Source of the DNA: an uncultured Propionibacteriaceae bacterium
GTDB taxonomy: Bacteria > Actinomycetota > Actinomycetes > Propionibacteriales > Propionibacteriaceae
Reading direction: 5' to 3'
DNA length: 19,505 bases
Assembly (NCBI GenBank): GCA_937988865.1
Contig: CALKHV010000024.1
Coordinates: 1 to 19,505 of the forward strand
In this document: in pieces, positions 14,313 to 19,505 of the stretch
Numbering within the stretch: the first letter of the stretch is position 1
How the letters are laid out: every line of letters begins with the position of its first letter
Position numbers and translations under genes: made by a program
Notes under the pieces: model-generated
Databases searched by the model: none
What the model was told of the DNA's origin: nothing
Seen by the model: the letters and a program-made list of their open reading frames with translations, nothing else

Positions 14313-14954
14313 TCATCGCGCACTCCGTAGGAGGTCCATGATCCGCTCGCCGAAGAGGTGGACCTGGTCGGTCATCCATGAGTCGACCAAGGGGTCGTCC
14401 TCACGGGCCAGGCGGCTCAGGGTGGCGGGTGCTATGTCGATGATCTGCGCGTCGTTGCCTGTCCACGAGTGGATCTTGCGATCGAGGCGGTCCATCTGCG
14501 CGAGCCAGGTGCCTTCGGTCGCTGGACCCATCCTCGTGGGGCGTACGAGCAGCACGTCGATGTCGCTATCGGAGGTGGCGGTACCTCTCGCGAAGGAACC
14601 GAAGATGCCGGCATGGACTGGCTCGACGTCCCAGTTGGACACTTCTTCACGAATGCGATCGAACAGTTCGGCTCGCAGTCGGCTGAGCCCTTCGATGTGA
14701 GGAGCCGCCAAGTGCTGGCGGTTGAGGCTGTACGCGGGGTACCGAACGGGAGTCTCGACGAGCACCACTCCCTGATGGACAAGGCGCGCCAGCACTTTTC
14801 GGACGCCCTCGTCACTACCCCTCCCAAGACGCCTGTGCACCTCTGCTGCACTGCATCCAGCGGTCGTGGCCGCGAGAACCTGCAGTACCCCAGCATCAAG
14901 TGTGGGTGCGATCGTCGCGAGAGGGAAGGACAGGTCCACTGGACCATCATCCAA
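14313..14954 (-). CDS. Winged-helix plus nucleotidyltransferase (MNT-type) fusion protein
   Basis: A 213-residue protein; the start is taken as TTG 14954-14952, with GTG five codons later as an alternative. Residues about 18-80 look like a winged helix (VLQVLAATTAGCSAAEVHRR, GSDEGVRKVLARLVHQGVVL, then YPAYSLNRQH). Residues about 112-215 are a Pol-beta-superfamily minimal nucleotidyltransferase: HAGIFGSFARGTATSDSDID supplies the G-S (119-120) and the Asp pair (D131, D133). Such domains transfer nucleotides to protein or tRNA targets in several toxin or antitoxin systems. Two palindromes cover the start and the bases upstream, suggesting the winged helix represses its own gene. It follows higA by 39 bases on the same strand, so read-through from higBA is possible. 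Target unknown. Confidence 0.75.
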   Translation of the reverse strand: MDDGPVDLSFPLATIAPTLDAGVLQVLAATTAGCSAAEVHRRLGRGSDEGVRKVLARLVHQGVVLVETPVRYPAYSLNRQHLAAPHIEGLSRLRAELFDRIREEVSNWDVEPVHAGIFGSFARGTATSDSDIDVLLVRPTRMGPATEGTWLAQMDRLDRKIHSWTGNDAQIIDIAPATLSRLAREDDPLVDSWMTDQVHLFGERIMDLLRSAR

Positions 14955-14984
14955 CTATTGTTGGCTTGAGCCAACTATAGTTGG
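14951..14984. promoter_or_regulatory. Twin palindromic operators at the nucleotidyltransferase start
   Basis: CCAACTATTGTTGG (14951-14964, two mismatched positions) and the perfect palindrome CCAACTATAGTTGG (14971-14984) are separated by 6 bases. Their centres are 20 bases apart, two helical turns on the same face. The first overlaps the TTG start codon. The second contains TATAGT (minus strand, 14979-14974), usable as a -10, so binding would shut initiation directly. Confidence 0.7.
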
Positions 14985-14993
14985 TTCCGCCTG

Positions 14994-15281
14994 CTAGGCG
15001 ACGGGCTGGAAAGGCCGGACCTTGGGGACGCCGGCGGCGCGCTCGGCGGCGAGGTCGTGCGCTGTCTGCATCGCGAGCCAGGCCCGCGCCGTGCCGACGC
15101 CGGCCTCCTCGAGACGGACCGCCAGGTTGGAACTGATCCGGGCGTGCCCGTGGAGCACCCGACTCAGGGCCACTCGGGAGATCCCGAGTCGGGAGGCGGC
15201 CTCGCTGACGCTCAGGCCAAGGTCGGCCAGGACGTCCTCGCGCAGGATCTCACCGGGGTGGACAGGATTCTTCATCGTCAC
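14994..15281 (-). CDS. higA: HigA-family antitoxin
   Basis: A 95-residue protein. GTG 15281-15279 overlaps the higB stop (GTGA) and has AAGGAG 7 bases upstream; MKNPVHPGE two codons later is an alternative start. The sequence MKNPVHPGEILREDVLADLG followed by LSVSEAASRLGISRVALSRV and LHGHARISSNLAVRLEEA is the classic HigA/VapI HTH (Xre-like). The tail continues W-L-A-M-Q-T-AHDL to the end. It binds HigB and represses the operon; the inverted repeat at 15590-15613 is its likely site. Toxin-first order is normal for higBA. Confidence 0.92.
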   Translation of the reverse strand: MTMKNPVHPGEILREDVLADLGLSVSEAASRLGISRVALSRVLHGHARISSNLAVRLEEAGVGTARAWLAMQTAHDLAAERAAGVPKVRPFQPVA

Positions 15282-15580
15282 GGTCGTTCTCCTTGCCTTC
15301 TCTCGTGGTAGTCCTGATAGTCGACGAGCTCGATGTCGGAGTCGACGAACCGAAATGTCACGCGCCAGTTGCCGTTGACCCAGATCGAGTAGTGCCCGGC
15401 CAGGTCGCCTTTGAGCCGATGGGTCCGAAACGACGGGATGGCCAGATCCTCAACGTTGTGGGCTACGTCGAGGGCGGACAGGATGCGCAACAACTTGGGG
15501 ACCTGGTCGGCCTGGACGCCCTTTTTCGTGCCGTGCCGGTACAGCTTCTCGAGTCCTTTGTGCCGGAAGCCAACGATCAC
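15278..15580 (-). CDS. higB: HigB/RelE-family mRNA interferase toxin
   Basis: A 100-residue protein from GTG 15580-15578; the open frame extends far upstream to 16759 but that region is antisense to the methyltransferase. It reads VIVGFRHKGLEKLYRHGTKK, then GVQADQVPKLLRILSALDVA, then FRTHRLKGDLAGHYSIWVNG, NWRVTFRFVDSDIELVDYQD and YHERRQ. The motifs HRLKGDLxGxYSIxVNxxWRxxFRF and DYHERR are those of HigB/RelE (YoeB-like group) ribosome-dependent endonucleases; conserved Lys, Arg and His near the end are present. The gene starts immediately after a -10 element with no leader. Confidence 0.92.
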   Translation of the reverse strand: MIVGFRHKGLEKLYRHGTKKGVQADQVPKLLRILSALDVAHNVEDLAIPSFRTHRLKGDLAGHYSIWVNGNWRVTFRFVDSDIELVDYQDYHERRQGERP

Positions 15581-15586
15581 TCCGCC

Positions 15587-15615
15587 AGTGTATCGCGTGC
15601 CGTTACGCGATACAA
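15587..15615 (-). promoter_or_regulatory. higBA promoter and HigA operator, leaderless start
   Basis: Read on the minus strand: -35 TTGTAT (15615-15610), 17-base spacer, -10 TACACT (15592-15587), 6 bases, then the GTG of higB. A perfect inverted repeat GTATCGCGT (15590-15598) / ACGCGATAC (15605-15613) with a 6-base spacer fills the spacer and overlaps both hexamers. Repressor binding there would exclude RNA polymerase. Confidence 0.75.
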
Positions 15616-15654
15616 TCCGAGCTGCTGACCGCTGGCCGATGGCGGCCTCGGGAC

Positions 15655-15660
15655 TAGGGT
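15655..15660 (+). promoter_or_regulatory. Leaderless -10 of the methyltransferase gene
   Basis: TAGGGT is followed by 7 bases and the ATG at 15668. No Shine-Dalgarno sequence is present. Confidence 0.35.
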
Positions 15661-15667
15661 CGAGTGC

Positions 15668-16291
15668 ATGCACGAACACAAGCGGTTCGATGACGAGGCC
15701 GCCACGTGGGATGACGCCCCCGGCCACGAGGAGCGGCAGGTCGCCGTGGCGCAGGCCATCACCCACGCAATCAGCCTCAACCCCACGATGCGTGCGCTGG
15801 ACGTCGGCGGTGGCACCGGTCGCCTGAGCATCCTGCTCTCCGACAAGGTGGGCTCCGTCGTCGTGACCGACCCCTCCGCAGGCATGGTGCAGGTGGCACA
15901 GGAGCGGATCGAGGCGGCCGGGCTCGGTGACCGGCTGCGCGCCGTGCGGGCAGACCTCACGACGGACTCGCTCGATGGCACCTACGACGTCGCGTGGAGC
16001 TCCATGGCGCTGCACCACGTGCAGGATCTCGATGCGCTGCTGCGCTCCCTGGCGGACCTCCTTGTCACCGGTGGTCACCTGGCCATCGCGGACCTTGACG
16101 AGGACCCCGAGGGCGCCTTCCACGCCGAGAAGGTCGACTTCGACGGCCACCACGGATTCGACAGGCACCGCCTCGCCGAGCAACTGGCACACGCAGGATT
16201 CGCCGACGTCGCCTTCACTGACGCCACGACGATCCTCAAGGGCGACCGCGAGTTCGGCGTGTTCCTGTGCACGGCGACCCAGGGCGCATGA
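15668..16291 (+). CDS. Class I SAM-dependent methyltransferase
   Basis: A 207-residue protein from ATG 15668. It has the Rossmann methyltransferase pattern: motif I ALDVGGGTGRLS (43-54), the acidic end of strand 2 VVVTDPS (Asp68), motif around RAVRADLTTDSLDGTYDVAW, post-motif SSMALHHVQDLDALLRSLAD, and LVTGGHLAIADLDEDPEGAF. This is the UbiE/Methyltransf_11 type acting on small molecules; the substrate cannot be read from sequence. The C-terminal FHAEKVDFDGHHGFDRHRLA supports a small-molecule family often annotated only as 'methyltransferase domain'. It is 19 bases upstream of the FAD enzyme gene, so probably co-transcribed; the higBA operon is divergent. Confidence 0.9.
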   Translation: MHEHKRFDDEAATWDDAPGHEERQVAVAQAITHAISLNPTMRALDVGGGTGRLSILLSDKVGSVVVTDPSAGMVQVAQERIEAAGLGDRLRAVRADLTTDSLDGTYDVAWSSMALHHVQDLDALLRSLADLLVTGGHLAIADLDEDPEGAFHAEKVDFDGHHGFDRHRLAEQLAHAGFADVAFTDATTILKGDREFGVFLCTATQGA

Positions 16292-16310
16292 GTCGGCGCA
16301 GCAGCATCCG

Positions 16311-17567
16311 ATGAGCGGCCACCGACCGGATGCCGTCGTCGTGGGTGGCGGCCCCGCGGCCGGTGCCGCGGCGCGCACCCTCGCAGCCGCAGGGCGGCAC
16401 GTCGTCATCCTCACTGCGGAGGACCGCTCCCCGTACGACCGCACGGTGCTGTCCAAGGACGTGCTGCTGCACCCGGGTGCGGCGCTGCCCGAGGTGTGGC
16501 CCGCGGGGGCACCGTGGCGCGAGCGCATCGAGGTGCGCACCCACACGACGGTCGCCAGCCTCGACCCCGACGCGAGGCGGCTCGTCACGGCATCCGGTGA
16601 CGTTGTCACCTTCGAGTCGGTGATCCTCGCGACAGGAGCGGAGCCCCGGCGGCTCGCCCTTCCCGGGGCTGACGGCGCGGGCGTGCACCACCTGCGCGAC
16701 ACCACGGACGCGGCGGCGCTCTCCCGGGCGCTGGACCACGCGAGCCGCGTGGTCATCATCGGCGCAGGCGTCCTCGGGCTCGAGGTCGCGGCCGCCGCAG
16801 CGACCCGCGGGGTGGGCGTCGTGGTCCTCGAGGCCGCGGACCGGGTGCTCTCGCGAGGCGTCCCCGCGGCGGTGGCCGAATGGCTGTGCGCCCTTCACCA
16901 GGAGCACGGGGTGGTGGTGTGCACGGGTGTGATGCCGGATGCCGTGCTGCGCTCGCCGGATGGTGCCGTCACCGGTGTCCGGCTGGCCGACGGCACCGTC
17001 GTGCCGGCCGACGCGGTGGTGGCCGGTATCGGCATCGTCCCGCGTGACGGGCTGGCCCGGGACGCTGGGCTCGCGGTCGACGACGGCATCCTCATCGACC
17101 CGTCCGGGCGCACGTCACACCCCCACGTGTTCTCCGCGGGTGACGTGGTGCGCACCCGGCGCCCGGGTGAGGCACACGGCATCCGACTGGAGTCGTTCAC
17201 GGCAGCGGGACGCCAGGGTGAGGTGGCCGCCCACACGGTGCTCGGCCAGGACGATGCCTTCACCGACGTGCCGTGGTGGTGGTCCGACCAGTACGACACA
17301 ACCGTGCAGGCGATGGGTGTCACCCCGGCCGACGCGCGCGAGGAGGTGCTCGACGTGCCGGGCGGCCTCCTCGTGCTCTCCGTGGTCGGCGACCGACTCG
17401 TGGCGGCGTGCGGTGTCACCCACGGGCCGGCTGTCGCGCGCGTGGTGCGAGCAGCCGGGCCGGCGATCGCCGCCGGAGCCCGCCTCGACCTCGCGGCTGC
17501 TCGCGCCGCGGCGGGGAACCTCGCGGCGCTGACGTCCGTGCTGCGCGCTGCCGCCCGACCCCACTGA
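16311..17567 (+). CDS. FAD-dependent ferredoxin/rubredoxin reductase-like oxidoreductase
   Basis: A 418-residue protein from ATG 16311; the upstream extension to 15927 lies in the methyltransferase gene. FAD-binding AVVVGGGPAAGAAARTL (8-24); SPYDRTVLSK (40-49), the conserved segment of BphA4/rubredoxin reductases; ILATGAEPRRLALPGADG (105-122); NAD(P)H-binding RVVIIGAGVLGLEVAAAAA (146-164); second FAD motif HVFSAGDVV (272-280); and a C-terminal domain with VPWWWSDQYDTTVQAMG (320-336), the reductase C-terminal signature. It transfers electrons from NAD(P)H through FAD to a small iron-sulfur protein. No ferredoxin or P450 gene is adjacent, so its partner is unknown. Intact and of normal length. 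Confidence 0.92.
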   Translation: MSGHRPDAVVVGGGPAAGAAARTLAAAGRHVVILTAEDRSPYDRTVLSKDVLLHPGAALPEVWPAGAPWRERIEVRTHTTVASLDPDARRLVTASGDVVTFESVILATGAEPRRLALPGADGAGVHHLRDTTDAAALSRALDHASRVVIIGAGVLGLEVAAAAATRGVGVVVLEAADRVLSRGVPAAVAEWLCALHQEHGVVVCTGVMPDAVLRSPDGAVTGVRLADGTVVPADAVVAGIGIVPRDGLARDAGLAVDDGILIDPSGRTSHPHVFSAGDVVRTRRPGEAHGIRLESFTAAGRQGEVAAHTVLGQDDAFTDVPWWWSDQYDTTVQAMGVTPADAREEVLDVPGGLLVLSVVGDRLVAACGVTHGPAVARVVRAAGPAIAAGARLDLAAARAAAGNLAALTSVLRAAARPH

Positions 17568-17598
17568 CCAACGTCGCGCAGCGCCGCACCTGACAGGG

Positions 17599-18099
17599 TC
17601 AGCCGCGCCGAAGGGCGTCCTGAATCGCGGCGTACGTCGAGCTGTCGAACGCCACCATGCGGGCTTCGGCCACCTGCGTCTGCGCTGCTCGAAACACCTC
17701 CAGGGCCGCGTTGATCGCGTCGGTCTTCGGCCAGCCGTAGCTGCCGGCGCTGATCAGGGGGAACGCGACCGTGCGTGCACCGAGGTCGTCGGCCACCGCG
17801 AGCGCCCGGTGGTAGCAGGAGGTCAGCAGAGTGCGGTCGCGCTCGCCGCGGTTGTAGTTCGGACCGACCACGTGGATCACCCACCGAGCCGGCAGCAAGC
17901 CTGCTGTGGTCCATCCGGCGTCGCCCGTTGCGAGCCCAGCCGGAAACCGCCTGCGGCAGTCCTCCAGGACTGCTGGCCCACCGGCACGGTGGATGGCTCC
18001 ATCCACCCCACCGCCACCTCGCATCGCGCGGTTGGCGGCGTTGACGATGGCGTCGACGTCCTGAGCGGTGATGTCGCCCTCGACGACCGTGATCTCCAT
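17599..18099 (-). CDS. Macro-domain protein (ADP-ribosyl hydrolase type)
   Basis: A 166-residue protein from ATG 18099-18097; the longer frame to 18249 is not supported because a -10 sits in it. It reads MEITVVEGDITAQDVDAIVN, AANRAMRGGGGVDGAIHRAG, then WVIHVVGPNYNRGERDRTLL and VAFPLISAGSYGWPKTDA. The Asn-Ala-Ala-Asn, G-G-G-V-D-G-A-I-H and S-A-G-x-Y-G-x-P motifs are those of MacroD/YmdB-type macro domains, which bind ADP-ribose and remove it from proteins, nucleic acids or O-acetyl-ADP-ribose. TACGTT lies 6 bases upstream of the ATG, so the mRNA is probably leaderless. No ADP-ribosyltransferase partner gene is visible here. Confidence 0.92.
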   Translation of the reverse strand: MEITVVEGDITAQDVDAIVNAANRAMRGGGGVDGAIHRAGGPAVLEDCRRRFPAGLATGDAGWTTAGLLPARWVIHVVGPNYNRGERDRTLLTSCYHRALAVADDLGARTVAFPLISAGSYGWPKTDAINAALEVFRAAQTQVAEARMVAFDSSTYAAIQDALRRG

Positions 18100-18105
18100 G
18101 GTGCC

Positions 18106-18111
18106 AACGTA
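18106..18111 (-). promoter_or_regulatory. Leaderless -10 of the macro-domain gene
   Basis: On the minus strand TACGTT is followed by GGCACC and then ATG 18099-18097. The same hexamer at the same 6-base distance precedes the divergent vapB-like gene. Confidence 0.5.
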
Positions 18112-18311
18112 TCGCCGACGCCGACGCCGACCCCCGACGTGCAGCATCCCGCGATCAGCTGGGTGCGCAGAGGGGTCGGCAGGGGATGGGGCTGCCTGTG
18201 GGGGTCCTTGCTGCGCGTCAGGGATTCCTTGCAGGGAGCAAGGGTTCATGGAGGCACCCCCTCCAGGTCGGCGGCTGGCCCCGACTGGTGGGCTTCGTGC
18301 TGGCCACGTGG

Positions 18312-18317
18312 TACGTT
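18312..18317 (+). promoter_or_regulatory. Leaderless -10 of the vapB-like gene
   Basis: TACGTT is followed by GAACTC and ATG 18324. No ribosome binding site is present and no convincing -35 was found. Confidence 0.5.
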
Positions 18318-18323
18318 GAACTC

Positions 18324-18566
18324 ATGAGTGGGACGCACGCCATCGTGATGGGAGACCGCGGCCGGTTGGTCATTCCCGCGGAGGTGCGCTCAGCTGCCAA
18401 CCTCGAGCCCGGGACGCCCCTGATCCTCGTCGAGTCGTCGTCTGGCCTGCTCCTGCTCACCCGCGCGCAGGCCAAGGCGATGATCAAGACACAACTCGCC
18501 GGCAGGGACGTCGTCGCCGAGCTGCTTGCCGAACGCCGGGCAGAGGCTCTCTCGGAATCTGCATGA
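18324..18566 (+). CDS. vapB: VapB-like AbrB/SpoVT-type antitoxin
   Basis: An 80-residue protein from ATG 18324. The upstream frame to 18186 has no support. Residues 1-45 form the swapped-hairpin AbrB domain: THAIVMGDRGRLVIPAEVRS, AANLEPGTPLILVESSSGLL, then LLTRAQAK. The C-terminal helix (KTQLAGRDVVAELLAERRAE) is the toxin-binding part. It overlaps the downstream PIN gene by ATGA (18563-18566), so both are made from one transcript. It neutralises VapC and represses the operon in this family. Confidence 0.9.
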   Translation: MSGTHAIVMGDRGRLVIPAEVRSAANLEPGTPLILVESSSGLLLLTRAQAKAMIKTQLAGRDVVAELLAERRAEALSESA

Positions 18567-18934
18567 TCCACTCGCTCCTGGACGCGTCGGCCGTGCTGGC
18601 CTTCCTCAACGACGAGCCGGGTGCCGACGAGGTGGAGGCGGCCCTGATTGCCGGGGCTGCCTGCTCGGCCGTCAACTACAGCGAGGTGGCGCAGAAGATC
18701 CGCCACGCCGATGTCGACTGGGTGCCAGTTGCCGGCCTGCTCTCCAGTTTCACCCTCGAGGTCGTGCCGATGACGCAGGAGGATGCCGTCGCCGCCGCCG
18801 ACCTCTGGTCACCGGGAACGCCCCTGTCGCTGGCAGACCGGGTCTGCCTGGCGACCGCTGATCGGCTCGGGGTTCCCGTGCTCACCGCCGACATGGCGTG
18901 GGGTGACGCGGACGGCATCCGCCAGATCCGCTGA
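18563..18934 (+). CDS. vapC: VapC-like PIN-domain ribonuclease toxin
   Basis: A 123-residue PIN protein from ATG 18563, overlapping the antitoxin gene by 4 bases. The acidic residues that hold the metal are present: Asp7 (LLDASAVLAFL), Glu41 (NYSEVAQKI), Asp92 (LSLADRVCLATA) and Asp110 (VLTADMAW). VapC toxins cut tRNA or rRNA in a Mg/Mn-dependent way; which RNA is targeted cannot be read here. The frame is intact and of family length. Confidence 0.92.
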   Translation: MIHSLLDASAVLAFLNDEPGADEVEAALIAGAACSAVNYSEVAQKIRHADVDWVPVAGLLSSFTLEVVPMTQEDAVAAADLWSPGTPLSLADRVCLATADRLGVPVLTADMAWGDADGIRQIR

Positions 18935-18968
18935 CCATGGCGCTGGGTCGCCACCTCGGGTGGGTCCG

Positions 18969-18974
18969 TAGATT
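18969..18974 (+). promoter_or_regulatory. Leaderless -10 of the acetyltransferase gene
   Basis: TAGATT is followed by 7 bases and ATG 18982. It lies 34 bases after the vapC-like stop. Confidence 0.4.
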
Positions 18975-18981
18975 GACCCGT

Positions 18982-19494
18982 ATGCCGTCTGTCGCCACCC
19001 CCCGTGTCCGCCCCGCTGTCGTCGCTGACGTGCCCGTGATCCTTCAACTCGTGCGCGAGCTCGCCGAGTACGAGAAGGCCCTGCACGAGGTCGACGCGAC
19101 GGCCGAGCAGCTGGAGCAGGCGCTCTTCCCCGACGGCCACGAGCCAGCCGCCTTCGCCCACGTCGCAGAGGTCGACGGTGAGGTCGTCGGCTGCGCCATC
19201 TGGTTCCTGTCGTTCTCGACGTGGACCGGCACCCACGGCATCTGGCTCGAAGACCTCTACGTCACACCGGCGCAGCGCGGGTCAGGCCTGGGGCAGGAGC
19301 TGCTGCGCACGCTGGCCGACATCTGCGTCGAGCGCGGCTACCACCGCCTCGAGTGGTGGGTGCTCGACTGGAACACCCCGAGCATCGGGTTCTACGAGTC
19401 GATCGGCGCGGTCGCCCAGGACGAGTGGACCCGCTTCCGCCTCGATGGCAATGCCTTGGATGCCGTTGCCGGACGGCGCACGCCCCTCACCTGA
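18982..19494 (+). CDS. GNAT-family N-acetyltransferase (SSAT-like)
   Basis: A 170-residue protein from ATG 18982; the in-frame ATG at 18937 is less likely because a -10 hexamer lies between. RPAVVADVPVILQLVRELAE then YEKALHEV (about 10-37) resembles the start of spermidine/spermine and diamine acetyltransferases. The acetyl-CoA loop is DLYVTPAQRGSGLGQELLRT (Q/R-x-x-G-x-G type, about 90-110), followed by YHRLEWWVLDWNTPSIGFYE, the conserved late strands and the N-x-P-S-I-x-F-Y-E segment. Substrate is probably a small amine, but this is inferred. It is the last gene of the window, complete. Confidence 0.9.
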   Translation: MPSVATPRVRPAVVADVPVILQLVRELAEYEKALHEVDATAEQLEQALFPDGHEPAAFAHVAEVDGEVVGCAIWFLSFSTWTGTHGIWLEDLYVTPAQRGSGLGQELLRTLADICVERGYHRLEWWVLDWNTPSIGFYESIGAVAQDEWTRFRLDGNALDAVAGRRTPLT

Positions 19495-19505
19495 CGTCGG
19501 TCGCC

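Noticed and set aside
14032..14323. Long upstream extension of the HTH frame on the minus strand
   Set aside because: It crosses the operator and has no domain content. The start at 13963 has a ribosome binding site and begins the known HTH architecture.
15581..16759. Long N-terminal extension of the HigB frame
   Set aside because: It lies antisense to the methyltransferase and FAD enzyme. HigB homologues start near VIVGF, and a full promoter ends just before that GTG.
18113..18131. Tandem CGCCGA-type hexamer repeats
   Set aside because: Only about three units, common in high-GC DNA; not a CRISPR or a meaningful minisatellite.

Overview
The window is high-GC DNA from an actinobacterium. The evidence is GC-ending codons in most genes, frequent GTG starts, and many genes whose start codon lies 6-7 bases after a TAnnnT (or GAnnnT) -10 hexamer with no Shine-Dalgarno sequence, which is the leaderless pattern common in Actinobacteria. 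No rRNA, tRNA or CRISPR array was seen. It reads as an accessory region: one large insertion element, a tyrosine recombinase, several toxin-antitoxin-like modules, remnants, and a few ordinary enzymes. I do not assign a genus.

Layout. 1-194: 5' part of a membrane protein gene running off the left edge. 336-873: overlapping BrnT-like toxin and ribbon-helix-helix antitoxin. 965-2965: TetR repressor divergent from an alpha/beta-hydrolase-fold protein and a small membrane protein, with two near-identical palindromic operators in the gap. 3114-3764: pentapeptide-like protein. 3899-10167: an IS21-family element with multiple terminal repeats at both ends, an apparent 6-bp target duplication (GCAAGG), istA (frameshifted), istB, and about 3.5 kb of non-transposition cargo: a small secreted Cys-containing protein gene (interrupted by an amber stop just after its signal peptide), an ABC ATPase and an FtsX-type permease. 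10196-10549: VOC/glyoxalase-fold protein. 10677-11129: hypothetical protein. 11130-11865: remnants. 11866-12777: tyrosine recombinase with a complete catalytic set.

12898-13963: excisionase-like HTH protein plus a frameshifted DUF6036-type nucleotidyltransferase, with a long inverted repeat upstream. 14313-14954: winged-helix/nucleotidyltransferase fusion with two operator palindromes at its TTG start. 14994-15580: higBA behind a readable promoter and operator. 15668-17567: SAM methyltransferase and FAD-dependent ferredoxin-reductase-like enzyme. 17599-18099: macro-domain protein. 18324-18934: VapBC-like pair. 18982-19494: GNAT acetyltransferase.

The most notable points are: (1) the IS21-type element apparently carrying a secreted-protein/ABC-transporter cassette between istB and its right end; (2) the alpha/beta-hydrolase that lacks both the nucleophile serine and the catalytic histidine but has tight TetR-type control; (3) the wHTH-nucleotidyltransferase with self-operator-like palindromes downstream of higBA; (4) the run of leaderless promoters, including identical TACGTT -10 elements on the divergent macro and vapB genes. 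Three one-base disruptions (istA, the secreted protein, the DUF6036 gene) may be real decay or sequencing errors; the raw sequence cannot decide.
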